Source: an uncultured Eubacterium sp. (lineage in GTDB: Bacteria > Bacillota > Clostridia > Lachnospirales > Lachnospiraceae). Taken from it: 64,000 nt of DNA. Below the pieces are notes generated by a model. It saw nothing but the letters and a program-made list of their open reading frames with translations. It made no database searches and was not told the origin of the DNA. Below are positions 17,566 to 27,694 of the stretch, piece after piece. The stretch lies in the NCBI GenBank assembly GCA_900551945.1, contig URYE01000002.1, positions 1 through 64,000 of the forward strand. Direction: 5' to 3'. The first letter of the stretch is position 1; each line of letters begins with the position of its first letter. The translations under genes were made by a program, and so were the position numbers.

Positions 17566-19380
17566 TTATGTTGCATTTCCTGCAAACTGTGTCATATACA
17601 AATCGTAATACTTTCCTTTTTTAGATAACAGCTCAATATGATTACCTTTTTCTATTATCTTTCCATTGTCAAGCACAACTATAAGGTCTGCATCTTGTAT
17701 AGTTGATAGTCTATGCGCAATTATAAGACTTGTTCTATTTTTCATAAGCTTAGTCATTGCATCTTGAATGTGCTTTTCTGTTCTTGTATCTACACTTGAC
17801 GTTGCCTCATCTAATATAAGTATCTTAGGACTAGCAAGAACTGCCCTTCCTATAGATAATAACTGTCTTTGTCCTTGAGAAATATTATGACCTCCCTCAG
17901 ATAGCACAGTGTCATATCCGTCTTTCATTTGCATAATCATATTGTGGCAATTACTAAGTTTAGCTGCATTAATAACTTCTTCATCATCTGCATTTTCATT
18001 TGAATACTTTAAGTTATTTTTAATTGTATCTGAAAAAAGTACAGTATCTTGTAATACAATTGCTGTGTTCTTTCTTAAATTTTCACAGTCAATATCTTTT
18101 ATATTAACACCATCAATCTTAATACTTCCACTGTCTATATCATAAAATCTCATAAGCAAATTAACAACTGTAGTCTTACCACTACCCGTTGCTCCAACTA
18201 GAGCTACTTTATGACCTGCTGGTACTTCTAAGTTAAAATCAGATAAAACGGTTTTGCCTTTTATATATGAAAAATTAACGTGTTCAAAGCTAATTATTCC
18301 TTGTAAACTGTCCATATTATTACTTCCACTTTTATCCTCTGACTTTACATCAATAATATCAAACACTCTTTCAGCACTTGCTATTGCCGTTTGAATTTGA
18401 CCATAAATCTGTGCAATCTCATCAATAGGTCTTCCAAATTGTTTCGCATACACAATAAATGCAGAAATAACACCTATTGATATCATATTATTAATAGCAA
18501 AAAAACCACCAAAAGCTGCAATAATTACAAAACCTATATTATTAATCACATTCATTACAGGCCCCATAGAACCCCCAAGAATTTCAGCAATTATTCCTGT
18601 TTTTGTAAGCTCATCACTTGTTTCATTAAATGTCTTTTTAACTTCATTTTGGTGATTGTAGGCAACAACTGTTTTATAACCTGTTACCATTTCTTCTACT
18701 GTACCATTAAGATTGCCTAGTATAACTTGTCTTTTTGTATAAAATTTTCTCATTGCCCCCGAAAGATATTTTGTAGCCAATATTGTAAGTATTACTGTAA
18801 AACACGAAAGAAGTGCTAATTGCCAACAGTACCATATCATAATAAGAACTGTTCCTATTATTGTAAGAACTCCAGATACTAACGAACTAAGTGACTGTGA
18901 TATTGTATTAGATATATTTTCAACATCATTAGTCATTCTACTCATTATATCACCATGCGAATGATTATCTATGTATTGAATAGGAAGCTCTACTATTTTT
19001 TCAAATAAATCATTTCTCATTTTCTTAACAATTCTTTGACTTAATTTGGCACTTATAAGTGATTGGAAAAAGTTACAGATACTATTTATTAAGTAAACTA
19101 TTATCATAATTAAAAGTATAAATGGCAATTGCTCAAATCTTTTAGAAGCTATAGTATCAATAGCATTACTTTGTAAACTCGGTGCTATTACTGAACACAC
19201 AACAACTATGATAACTGCACTTATAAGCCCCAAAAGCATTAACTTTTCACTACTAAAATACTTACATAGTCTTATCATAGTCTTTTTACCATTCTTTGGT
19301 TTTTCAACTTGTTGTCTTGACCTCGGACCTCGCATACCTGGCATTTTAAAATTGTCTTTTGCCTGTTTATTATTCTCCAT
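17566..19380 (-). CDS. heterodimeric ABC exporter, subunit with canonical ATP site
   Basis: This 604-residue half-transporter has an N-terminal six-helix membrane domain (residues about 50-320) and a C-terminal ATPase domain. Walker A is GATGSGKTT, the signature is NISQGQRQ, Walker B is ILILDEATSSVD with the catalytic Glu, and the switch is IAHRLST. I chose the ATG at 19380 because a GGGTGGTGA site precedes it; the longer frame to 19437 has none. It overlaps the upstream subunit by 11 bases. It likely exports drugs, lipids or peptides; the substrate is unknown. Confidence 0.92.
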   Translation of the reverse strand: MENNKQAKDNFKMPGMRGPRSRQQVEKPKNGKKTMIRLCKYFSSEKLMLLGLISAVIIVVVCSVIAPSLQSNAIDTIASKRFEQLPFILLIMIIVYLINSICNFFQSLISAKLSQRIVKKMRNDLFEKIVELPIQYIDNHSHGDIMSRMTNDVENISNTISQSLSSLVSGVLTIIGTVLIMIWYCWQLALLSCFTVILTILATKYLSGAMRKFYTKRQVILGNLNGTVEEMVTGYKTVVAYNHQNEVKKTFNETSDELTKTGIIAEILGGSMGPVMNVINNIGFVIIAAFGGFFAINNMISIGVISAFIVYAKQFGRPIDEIAQIYGQIQTAIASAERVFDIIDVKSEDKSGSNNMDSLQGIISFEHVNFSYIKGKTVLSDFNLEVPAGHKVALVGATGSGKTTVVNLLMRFYDIDSGSIKIDGVNIKDIDCENLRKNTAIVLQDTVLFSDTIKNNLKYSNENADDEEVINAAKLSNCHNMIMQMKDGYDTVLSEGGHNISQGQRQLLSIGRAVLASPKILILDEATSSVDTRTEKHIQDAMTKLMKNRTSLIIAHRLSTIQDADLIVVLDNGKIIEKGNHIELLSKKGKYYDLYMTQFAGNAT

Positions 19381-21127
19381 AAGAAACATCACCACCCATC
19401 TTAAGCTGCGAATTATAGATATCTTGATATATAGCACTTGTTTTTAATAAGTTATCATGTGTATCACAAGCTACTATATTGCCATCTTCAATAATTGCAA
19501 TTCTATCTGCATTTCTAACAGATGCTACTCTTTGTGCAACAATTATTTTTGTAAGCTTTTTATAATTACATTTAAGTTGTTTATAAAGGTTGGCTTCTGT
19601 CTTTAAATCAAGCGCACTTGTTGCGTCATCAAGAATTAAGATTTCGGCATTTTTAACTATTGCTCGTGCAATTGACAATCTTTGCTTTTGCCCACCTGAA
19701 AGACTCATACCTCTTTCTGCGACAATTGTTTCATATTTTGTAGCTTTGCTTTCAATAAATTCTTTTGCCTGTGCTATATCTGAAGCTTTTTCTATCATTT
19801 CATATGTCGCTTCTATATTTCCCCAACGTATATTTTCTTTAATCGTTGTTGTAAAAAGCTCACTATTTTGTAAAGTAATAGCTATTTTTTCTCGAAGTTT
19901 TTCTAATTTATAATCTTTAACATTAACTCCATCTACTAGAATTTCACCCTCTGTTACATCATAAAATCTAGGAATAAGGTTTACAAATGTAGATTTACCA
20001 CAACCTGTAGCTCCAAGAATTGCAAGGGTTTCACCTGCATTGATTTTAAGATTAATATTTTTTAAAACTTGTTTGTTATTTGAGTTAGGATATGAAAATG
20101 ATACATTTTTAAATTCAATAACTCCTTCCCCACTTACAGTATCACAATTGCCATCTTTAATTGTAGGGTCACATTTAATAACTTCCATTACTCTTTTGTT
20201 TGAAGCATTACCTCGTGATACAGTCTGAAAAATCATTACCATTCTCATTACTGCATTTAATATTTGTGATATATAAGTTATCGCTGCCATTACAATTCCG
20301 GGTGTTACACTTCCTGCTTTTACCTGAATCGAACCTATATATATAACTGCAACTATTGAAATACTTAATACAATATTAAGCAATGGTGTCATATATGATA
20401 ATACTGTTAATATGTGAAGCTGTGTTTGTATAAGCTCTTTATTTGCCTTTTCAAATCTTTTTCTTTCATAAGCTTCTCTAACATAAGCTTTAATTACTCT
20501 TGCCCCAGATACATTTTCCTGCATAACACTATTAACTGTATCTAGCCTTTTTTGAAGTAATGCAAAAAATGGATTAATCTTATATAAGAAAAATACAATC
20601 ATACATATAACTATTGGCAAAGCGCAAGCTATAACAACGCCAAAGCTTAAATCAAGTGTAAGCATACAATAAATCCCACCACCAAATAAAAGAAAGGTAC
20701 GCACAAAACCTCGTATACTCATAGCAACAAGATTTTGAACTTGTGTAATATCATTTGTTACTCTTGTAATTAATGAACCCGTTGAAAATTTATCTGTCTG
20801 TTCAAATGACAACGACATAATATTACTAAAACAGTCTTTTCTTAAATCATTTCCCACTTTTTGACTGCACATACTTGCAAAAACACCTGACAATACTCCA
20901 CTTAATCCACCTAAAAATACAAGCCCAATCATTTTTAAACCTGTGGATATTACAATACTTAAATCTCCAATATTTCCATTTGAAAGCCCTAACACACCAT
21001 CATCAACTATAATTTTCATCATTTGAGGTTGGATTAAATCCATTGCAACTTCACCTATCATAAACAACGGCGCAAGGATTGCAAAAAACCAGTACCTTTT
21101 TAAATATTTTATCATACTCTTCTCCAT
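19370..21127 (-). CDS. heterodimeric ABC exporter, subunit with degenerate ATP site
   Basis: The 585-residue half-transporter has a six-helix membrane domain and an ATPase domain with Walker A GATGCGKST and signature LSGGQKQR. Two catalytic residues are altered: Walker B reads ILILDDATSALD (Glu to Asp) and the switch reads IVAQRVASV (His to Gln). Such degeneration in one partner is characteristic of heterodimeric exporters of the BmrCD/TM287-288 type. It is the promoter-proximal gene of the pair. Confidence 0.92.
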   Translation of the reverse strand: MEKSMIKYLKRYWFFAILAPLFMIGEVAMDLIQPQMMKIIVDDGVLGLSNGNIGDLSIVISTGLKMIGLVFLGGLSGVLSGVFASMCSQKVGNDLRKDCFSNIMSLSFEQTDKFSTGSLITRVTNDITQVQNLVAMSIRGFVRTFLLFGGGIYCMLTLDLSFGVVIACALPIVICMIVFFLYKINPFFALLQKRLDTVNSVMQENVSGARVIKAYVREAYERKRFEKANKELIQTQLHILTVLSYMTPLLNIVLSISIVAVIYIGSIQVKAGSVTPGIVMAAITYISQILNAVMRMVMIFQTVSRGNASNKRVMEVIKCDPTIKDGNCDTVSGEGVIEFKNVSFSYPNSNNKQVLKNINLKINAGETLAILGATGCGKSTFVNLIPRFYDVTEGEILVDGVNVKDYKLEKLREKIAITLQNSELFTTTIKENIRWGNIEATYEMIEKASDIAQAKEFIESKATKYETIVAERGMSLSGGQKQRLSIARAIVKNAEILILDDATSALDLKTEANLYKQLKCNYKKLTKIIVAQRVASVRNADRIAIIEDGNIVACDTHDNLLKTSAIYQDIYNSQLKMGGDVSYGE

Positions 21128-21150
21128 TCTTTTTTATATAAAATATAAAA

Positions 21151-21196
21151 AATCAGAGTCCGAGTAATTAATAATTAATTCACTCAGACTCTGATT
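21151..21196 (-). terminator. leader terminator (attenuator candidate) before the ABC exporter
   Basis: AATCAGAGTCCGAGT (21151-21165) and ACTCAGACTCTGATT (21182-21196) form a 15-bp stem with one wobble and a TTTTTTATA tract on the minus strand. It lies only 23 bases before the exporter ATG and downstream of a promoter-like sequence. It would therefore stop exporter transcription unless antiterminated. It could also end the 667-residue gene upstream. Confidence 0.65.
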
Positions 21197-21244
21197 ATTT
21201 ATCGTCTCGGTAGCTTACGCACTTATTTATAAAATTATATTATA

Positions 21245-21273
21245 ATAATATCATTATATAGTATAAATTTCAA
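21245..21273 (-). promoter_or_regulatory. candidate promoter for the ABC exporter leader
   Basis: On the minus strand TTGAAA (21268-21273), a 17-base spacer and TATTAT (21245-21250) lie between the stop of the 667-residue gene and the leader terminator. Initiation here gives a leader of about 110 nt. The leader has a GTG-initiated seven-codon frame (VRKLPRR) just before the hairpin. Confidence 0.45.
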
Positions 21274-21296
21274 TAATTTTATTATAGATATAAATT

Positions 21297-23300
21297 TTAT
21301 AATGTAATCATTATTTTAAGCTTTCCAATATTCTGCCAATACTTAAATTGAGCTGTCTTTAACTTCATCTCTATAATATCATGTCCTGTATATATTCTTG
21401 ATACACTGTGCATTGCCATATTAGCAATATTACCCTTACAATCATAGAATATTACCTTTACGATAGGACATCTCACTAATACATAAGTTTCTTTTGAATA
21501 ACTTGCCTCACTATAAAGAGTAGCTGTATAAGAACCATTCTCCTCAGATACAGAAACTCTAATTTGGCTTAATGAAAGACCTATCTGAGCCGCGGCATCT
21601 GCATCATATTCTATAATAGAATTAAGATATGCCTCCACTCTTTCTGGCTCAATATCATAAAATTCAAGAGTTTTTGGAGCTTCATCTTTTTCAAGAGCTT
21701 CTTTTTTCTCTTGTTCTTCAAGCTCTTGCTTAATTTGCTCTGTTAATTCTTCTTTGTACTGCTCTCTATATTCTTGTTTTACTTTTTCTTCTATCTTAGC
21801 TCTTAATTCCTGTTCATTAATAGACTTATCCGCTACTTTATATCTGTTAGCAAATACATTAAGGAAAGTCTCAAGTCTTTGATTATCTAAGTCATACTTA
21901 TCCATAATTGCGCCAAGTGTCATACCTAAAAATGTATTATTCTTGTCGTTTGCAATTCTTTGTCTTAACATATCTATAGAATCTTTTCTTCTATAATAGA
22001 CAGGTATATCAGCTTCTTCACTAGTTACAGCCGTTTCACTAACTGGATATGAATAATATTGAGTATTAGCTTCCTGTTCTTGTTCATCTTCATAAGTTAT
22101 AGCTGTTTCATCAATATCGTTATTAGGATTATAAGCTTGATTAGATACTTCTGATGTATTCTGACTTTGTATATCTTTCTCAATTTCATTAACTATTGGC
22201 TCATCATCAAAAGCTTCTTCGATATCATTATCTTCTTCAAAGTCATCATCATATCTTTCTCTACCAAGGTCTAAATCTATATCCTTACCTGCTGAAATAT
22301 CTGCCATCGCACCTAAAAGCTGTCTAAATGCGTCTACTCCAGATGGTTTTGAAGCTTCTTTTTTCTCTTGCTTTTCTTCTTTTTCAACTATTCTTTCTTC
22401 TTCATTTTTATTAATAGATGCTGTTGATTTTAATGTATTATTATTTATTACAATATCTTCTTTATCTTCTTTTTGATGTAATTGTATTTCTTCGACCTTT
22501 TCATCATATATAACCGTCTTTTGTGGCTGTGTTATACTTTGTTCTTCTTTTGGTTGCTCTGATACTGGTTCTTCTTTCTTTGGCTTAATCACAGGCTTTT
22601 TAAAACCTGCAACACTTCCTGCACTGTAATTTGTTGAATATCTTTTGGCAAAACTAGGAACATAAGCATCTTTTTTAGGTTCTGTTACTTCACTTTCAGC
22701 TTCAACCTTTGGTTGTACAGGACTTACTACTTCTTGATGTGTAGTATTAATATTACTTGTTACTTTATGTTCTTGTGGTGTTACTCTACTTTCTAACACT
22801 CTTTTATTTTCATTTGTTAAATTATTATCTATTAGATTGTCATTTTGATTTTCAACTGCCTGTGTAGTATCTTGTTGTTCTTGCTTTGGCGCAATATCTG
22901 CTTCTTTATATTCTAGTGGCTGTGCTCCTACAAATGACCACTTTGTAGATGACCTTTTTTGGAAGCACAAATTCATCTTTTTCTTATCATCAACATCAAT
23001 AACTGTAAATACCATATTACAGCCTATTCTTGACTTAAAGTTCTTACTAATCGTTACATTAACTCTTTTTAACTCTGTAAAAAATCTACTATTTTTTCCA
23101 AGAATAAAATCATCTGTACTGATACTACTACCACTTGCCTGATACATATATCCGTCACAGTCATATACCTGGCATGCTTCTATCTTTATTCTGCAATTAG
23201 TATCTGTCAGAAGCTTAAATTCAAATGTTAAAATATTTTTGTCCTTTAATTTTGTTTCACTTGATACATTTACATCAAATCTGTCATGTACATTTCCCAT
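21297..23300 (-). CDS. large acidic protein of unknown function
   Basis: I do not recognise this 667-residue protein. Residues 1-125 look like a beta-rich domain (NILTFEFKLLTDTNCRIKI, MVFTVIDVDDKKKMNLCFQ). Residues 130-330 are a low-complexity Gln, Glu, Lys, Pro and Asn-rich linker. Residues 355-420 are strongly acidic. Residues 500-550 are a Glu/Lys coiled coil (EEKVKQEYREQYKEELTEQI). The C-terminal 110 residues are again beta-rich and echo the N-terminal domain (VKVIFYDCKGNIANMAMHS against IEACQVYDCDGYMYQASGS). There is no signal peptide or membrane segment, so it is probably cytoplasmic, perhaps a scaffold. It stands alone between the ABC exporter and the fibre operon. Confidence 0.7.
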   Translation of the reverse strand: MGNVHDRFDVNVSSETKLKDKNILTFEFKLLTDTNCRIKIEACQVYDCDGYMYQASGSSISTDDFILGKNSRFFTELKRVNVTISKNFKSRIGCNMVFTVIDVDDKKKMNLCFQKRSSTKWSFVGAQPLEYKEADIAPKQEQQDTTQAVENQNDNLIDNNLTNENKRVLESRVTPQEHKVTSNINTTHQEVVSPVQPKVEAESEVTEPKKDAYVPSFAKRYSTNYSAGSVAGFKKPVIKPKKEEPVSEQPKEEQSITQPQKTVIYDEKVEEIQLHQKEDKEDIVINNNTLKSTASINKNEEERIVEKEEKQEKKEASKPSGVDAFRQLLGAMADISAGKDIDLDLGRERYDDDFEEDNDIEEAFDDEPIVNEIEKDIQSQNTSEVSNQAYNPNNDIDETAITYEDEQEQEANTQYYSYPVSETAVTSEEADIPVYYRRKDSIDMLRQRIANDKNNTFLGMTLGAIMDKYDLDNQRLETFLNVFANRYKVADKSINEQELRAKIEEKVKQEYREQYKEELTEQIKQELEEQEKKEALEKDEAPKTLEFYDIEPERVEAYLNSIIEYDADAAAQIGLSLSQIRVSVSEENGSYTATLYSEASYSKETYVLVRCPIVKVIFYDCKGNIANMAMHSVSRIYTGHDIIEMKLKTAQFKYWQNIGKLKIMITL

Positions 23301-23586
23301 AAACTCACTCCCGAATATGTAATATCTAAATTATTTAAGCGCAACTTATATTATACATTTTTTTTATTTGCTGTTTCAAGCAAATTTAACTTAAAATTTA
23401 CTTTCTTTTTAAGTTTTGTTACTTTTTTATAAATTTTCATAATACTTATAATGCACGTTGTCTTATTTTGATAAATACACATTTTCGTTTTATCTTAATA
23501 CTAACTTAACCAGATAATTTATATCTGCTTAGTCGCCTATTTATTTTATTATAACATTATTATCATAATTTATAAACCACTTTCCA

Positions 23587-24330
23587 CTATAAATTCACTA
23601 TTAATCTTTTATTGTTATCAACACTTACTCCCCACTGTTCTAATGCGTAGTCGGGATTAGCATTTATTCCCTGTGCTAACACTCGTAATTCAAAATGTGC
23701 ATTATCCGGAATATCAGCAATACAAGTTACATCTTTAATAAGCTCCGGTGTTACTTCATCTGGTTTTACTATTCCAGTAAAATAATAATAATTATCATTA
23801 CTGTCATTTGTATTTTCTTTACAAACCCAAGCTCCATTTTCATATTCCTGTGTATTAAAGTTATAACTTACTTTTCCCTTTAAATCAACATCTACAGTTT
23901 GACCTGCAATATTATTTTTAATATTTTCTTCACTATTGTCATATACTATAGCAGGAACTAGCCTAACTCTTACATAAGTATCCGTAGTTTTGTAATCTTG
24001 TGAATTAATATTTTTAATACTTATGCTTTTTTGCTGTGTATTATTATCTTTATTTATTTTTTTATATGCTGTATTAATATTACTAGCATTGTCGTTATAT
24101 TTTCCATTTCCTTGTATATCCATATCTTCATACACCTGTAAATCGTCTTGTCCCTGTTCCACAATACCTATATTAACTGCCGCTCCTGAAAAATTATTTA
24201 CAACAGATGTTGTTTTTGTATTTAGATATGCGTATGTCGCCGTTGTAAATAAGGTTGCAACAATTCCCCCTGATATTACAACTATTTTTATTAACCTACT
24301 TTTGATATTAATATCCTTTAACTTTCCCAT
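23587..24330 (-). CDS. SipW-dependent TasA-like surface protein (distal)
   Basis: The 247-residue secreted protein has a SipW-type signal: basic KSRLIKIV, a hydrophobic core near residues 16-28, then TATYAYLNTKTTSVVNNFSGAAVNIGI. The N-terminal AYLN/VNNF pattern is the hallmark of TasA, CalY and camelysin proteins. The mature part is Asn/Asp-rich and ends in NPDYALEQWGVSVDNNK, like the NEWGV motif near the end of the protein at 29698. It follows the sipW gene by 9 bases and is the last gene of the operon. It is probably a fibre subunit or capping protein on the cell surface. Confidence 0.8.
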   Translation of the reverse strand: MGKLKDINIKSRLIKIVVISGGIVATLFTTATYAYLNTKTTSVVNNFSGAAVNIGIVEQGQDDLQVYEDMDIQGNGKYNDNASNINTAYKKINKDNNTQQKSISIKNINSQDYKTTDTYVRVRLVPAIVYDNSEENIKNNIAGQTVDVDLKGKVSYNFNTQEYENGAWVCKENTNDSNDNYYYFTGIVKPDEVTPELIKDVTCIADIPDNAHFELRVLAQGINANPDYALEQWGVSVDNNKRLIVNL

Positions 24331-24339
24331 ATAATAATA

Positions 24340-24837
24340 CTATTCACACTCCTTTGATAACTTAGATTTTCTTAAAATATCTGGTAAAAATGTTGCTACA
24401 AATAAAATTGCTATAAATCCTACTAATAAATAACTGCCTTGCGTAGTATTAAAATATGATGATACATAACCAAGATACGGTATACAAAATATCGCCTTTC
24501 CAACTACATTATCAAATGATACTTTACCACCGTCTTTTACTTCATTTGCATCACCTTTCGTTTCAAAAGTTCTTTTATCAATATCCTTATCGACAACCCT
24601 ATGAGTAACTAATGAATTTTCATTAATATAAAAAGTAATTACATCACCTATATTAATAGTATCGGGTTGTGTCTTTTTTACATAGACAAGACTCCCCACC
24701 GGATAATTAGGCTGCATACTTCCTGATAGCACTTTAAAGGTCTGTATTCCTACTATATGTGGTACGTAAAGTGTAAATGCCATTATAATAAACAATATTA
24801 AAAAGCCATTTAATATAAAGTTTGTTATACGTTTCAA
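24340..24837 (-). CDS. sipW: SipW-type (ER-like) signal peptidase I
   Basis: The 165-residue membrane protease cleaves the special signal peptides of TasA-like proteins. It has an N-terminal helix (residues 8-28), catalytic Ser40 in VLSGSMQP, and the ER-type His79 (VTHRVV, replacing the bacterial Lys). Asp96 follows (ETKGDAN), and a C-terminal helix spans about 134-155. Translation starts at a TTG (24837) behind a GGGGG site. It sits between the adhesin and the distal TasA-like gene, consistent with processing both TasA-like proteins of the operon. Confidence 0.92.
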   Translation of the reverse strand: MKRITNFILNGFLILFIIMAFTLYVPHIVGIQTFKVLSGSMQPNYPVGSLVYVKKTQPDTINIGDVITFYINENSLVTHRVVDKDIDKRTFETKGDANEVKDGGKVSFDNVVGKAIFCIPYLGYVSSYFNTTQGSYLLVGFIAILFVATFLPDILRKSKLSKECE

Positions 24838-24846
24838 CTTTTCCCC

Positions 24847-27651
24847 CTACTTTACAAATCGGTTTATTACTGATGATACATCACTTAACCATTTCCAAGT
24901 ACTGTTTTTATTATTTTCAAATGTTGTATCTGCATATTCTCCTTCAGCAATATCTTGATATCTTTCACTATCAAGTCCGAAAAATTCAGCTTTTATGCCA
25001 TTTTTATAATCAGCCATTCTTAACTGTTTTCCAATAAATATATCTACACCTTCAGCTTGTGAATCATTGTCGCTATAATTATCATTACAACCAATATAGG
25101 TATACTCTGCTGTCCAGTCACTTTGCTCTGTAACTGTATAGAAACCTTTCTTAAGCCCTGTTATAGTTGCTGTATCTTCATTTACATTACCATTTGCGTC
25201 AAAAGAAATAGTTTCATAAAATGTATTACAAAGCTCACCTTTCTTGTATGTGCCATCACTTAACTTATCTGCATTAAACTGTTCTATTTTAAACACAAAT
25301 GTTTCGTTTGCTCTTATTTTACTATTATTAGTGTACTGCTCATCAATGCACTTAGTTATGTCTAACCTACCCTTAACAACATTAACTTGATATACTGCAT
25401 AATCTCTTTTACTTCCATCATCATTATTTTCTTTATTATATATTACAGGGTCTGCAATATTACCTAATGAATTAACAGTACAACTATCTTCACTACCTAC
25501 ATTAGTTAATTTATTGTAAAGCACTCTTAAATAATATTTGTACTCGTCTGCACTTGTATTATTATCTTGCGACCAATTAATTGTAAAGTCATCTAAAGAC
25601 AATGGACTACCATCTTCACCTATTGTACAGTTAAGATTAAACATTTCTGCTTGTTTACTGTTATAATCCTGCATATTATCTCCATAGAAAATAACATCAT
25701 AAATGTCACTTAATTCTGGTAAAAGTTTAACATTAACTGTTGGCATATCAAGATTTACACTTTTATCTCCTGATATTATTACACTTTGCTCTCCATTAGT
25801 ATAAATATTATTTCCACCTATAAAATTATCATTAGCTTTTATATTAAAGCTCTTTTCCCAACCGTTACCATCATCATTTTTATAATTGACTGTTTGATTA
25901 GTCCACTCTATATATACAAGATTAAGGTCGCTATCAAATAATACTGTTCCTTCGTTCACAACTATGTTCTGCCCGTTATCACTGGCTTGCTTTACCATCT
26001 CTTTTGTAATAACATTTTCACTGTCGTCTAAAATATTAAATCTATTGTCAATGTAATCTCTTATTACTACGCCATAAAGGTTTTCGTTTAATTTTTCTTT
26101 TGATGAAGCTGTTATTGTTATTCTATAAGTTCTATTGTCCCAATTAGTAAGTATTGCACTTTTATTTGACTCAAATTCATTAGTACTTTTAATATTTACA
26201 ACACTTTCTGAAAATTCGTTACTTGTAGCATAACTTTTCTTACCATCATTATAAACTGTTCTAGTTGTAGTTTTTGCAATTACATTTCCTTTACTATCTG
26301 TAAGTATCGCAACATTTTGTCCTTCATTTTCTTTATCTTCACTTATAACTAATGTGTAAATTTCATCATTTTTTAAATATCCATCAGGTGCTTGAACTTC
26401 TCTTATTGTATAAGTTCCAAGTTTTAAATTTTCAAATGATACAATACCATTTTCATCAGATATTGCATACTCATTACTTCCACTAATTGCAAACTTAGCA
26501 TTAGGCAACGCATTACCATTTTCATCTGTCTTTTTAAAGTTAATACTACCACTATCTGGTGTTTCTATTTTTGCTGTGCTAGGAATTGTAAACTGCATAT
26601 TACAGTTAGACTCATTGCCGCCTCTTTCCATATAAAGCACTGTTAAGGTATGATTAGTATCTCCATCAACAGCTTCACGACTTCCTACTCGATTAAGCTC
26701 ATCAGCAATAGAACCAACTTGCCACAAATCAACATCTCCACCACATTTAGGGTGAATACCACCTAAGTCAAGTACTAAATCACCATCCAAAAACACCCAC
26801 AAATCATCATCACCAGTAAACTTATATATTAAATCACCTGTATATCCATTTAATGAAAACGATACATCGTAACGCATACCAAAGTAATAATTAGTTGCCT
26901 TTTGTCCATCAGCAGCCGCATATCCTTTATCTAGTACATTACTATCTGCATTATTAAGAGGGAAAAAGTTATCCCCTGCATTAGTTACATCACCTTGTGG
27001 AGAAGTTACACTTTTTAATGTATAAGTACTACTTTTGTCACCATTATCTTTCTTATCAAATGTTAATTTATAACCACTTAGAATTGTCTTACCTTTTTTT
27101 GCTACATCTGAAAAAAGACCAGGCTCATCGACACTAAATAATACATTTTTATAGTTACTTTTATCAAGACCAACAATTATTCCTGGTGAAGAATTAGTAT
27201 ATGTTGTACTCTCCCCATTAAAAGTTCCTATTGTTGTAGCTATTCCCTTATTATCATATATACAAGTATTTACATTTAATCCCCTAATCTTACAATCATG
27301 TTGATTTACTCTATAATTTTGGTCTACTGTTCCAACTGTTAGTTTACTCTTTCCATTATTAGCATAGTTAGAAGCTGTATTAATACTATTTTCTGGATGT
27401 TCTTTATAATTATAACCATTGTTTCTAACACTATATGGTGCTACAACATAGTCGTAAAATGTACAATAGCCTTCAAGTGTATCACTTTGGGTATTATCAT
27501 CTACATTATTATTAACTATTTCGCTAACACGCATATCATTAACATCTCCTGCCGCAAATATTGTGCCAAATGATTTCCATGCGGTTGTTAAAAAAAATAT
27601 CATACATATTAATACCGCAAAAAGCCTTTTATGCTTTATAACCTTTTCCAT
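24847..27651 (-). CDS. large secreted adhesin with fibro-slime and Cna-B domains
   Basis: The 934-residue protein starts with a signal peptide (residues 1-34). Residues 255-355 form a fibro-slime/PA14-like domain (DLIYKFTGDDDLWVFLDGDLVLDLGG). Residues 368-440 are a SpaA/Cna-B domain (INFKKTDENGNALPNAKFAI ... TYTIREVQAPDGYL) of the type that forms internal Lys-Asn isopeptide bonds. A second Cna-B-like unit near the C-terminus contains RLDITKCIDE and KKGFYTVTEQS. No LPxTG signal or C-terminal membrane anchor is seen, so attachment may rely on the TasA-like proteins. I chose ATG 27651 because AAAGGGG precedes it. Confidence 0.85.
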   Translation of the reverse strand: MEKVIKHKRLFAVLICMIFFLTTAWKSFGTIFAAGDVNDMRVSEIVNNNVDDNTQSDTLEGYCTFYDYVVAPYSVRNNGYNYKEHPENSINTASNYANNGKSKLTVGTVDQNYRVNQHDCKIRGLNVNTCIYDNKGIATTIGTFNGESTTYTNSSPGIIVGLDKSNYKNVLFSVDEPGLFSDVAKKGKTILSGYKLTFDKKDNGDKSSTYTLKSVTSPQGDVTNAGDNFFPLNNADSNVLDKGYAAADGQKATNYYFGMRYDVSFSLNGYTGDLIYKFTGDDDLWVFLDGDLVLDLGGIHPKCGGDVDLWQVGSIADELNRVGSREAVDGDTNHTLTVLYMERGGNESNCNMQFTIPSTAKIETPDSGSINFKKTDENGNALPNAKFAISGSNEYAISDENGIVSFENLKLGTYTIREVQAPDGYLKNDEIYTLVISEDKENEGQNVAILTDSKGNVIAKTTTRTVYNDGKKSYATSNEFSESVVNIKSTNEFESNKSAILTNWDNRTYRITITASSKEKLNENLYGVVIRDYIDNRFNILDDSENVITKEMVKQASDNGQNIVVNEGTVLFDSDLNLVYIEWTNQTVNYKNDDGNGWEKSFNIKANDNFIGGNNIYTNGEQSVIISGDKSVNLDMPTVNVKLLPELSDIYDVIFYGDNMQDYNSKQAEMFNLNCTIGEDGSPLSLDDFTINWSQDNNTSADEYKYYLRVLYNKLTNVGSEDSCTVNSLGNIADPVIYNKENNDDGSKRDYAVYQVNVVKGRLDITKCIDEQYTNNSKIRANETFVFKIEQFNADKLSDGTYKKGELCNTFYETISFDANGNVNEDTATITGLKKGFYTVTEQSDWTAEYTYIGCNDNYSDNDSQAEGVDIFIGKQLRMADYKNGIKAEFFGLDSERYQDIAEGEYADTTFENNKNSTWKWLSDVSSVINRFVK

Positions 27652-27694
27652 TCTGACCCCTTTCACCTTATACTTTTTGTTAAATTTATAACAT

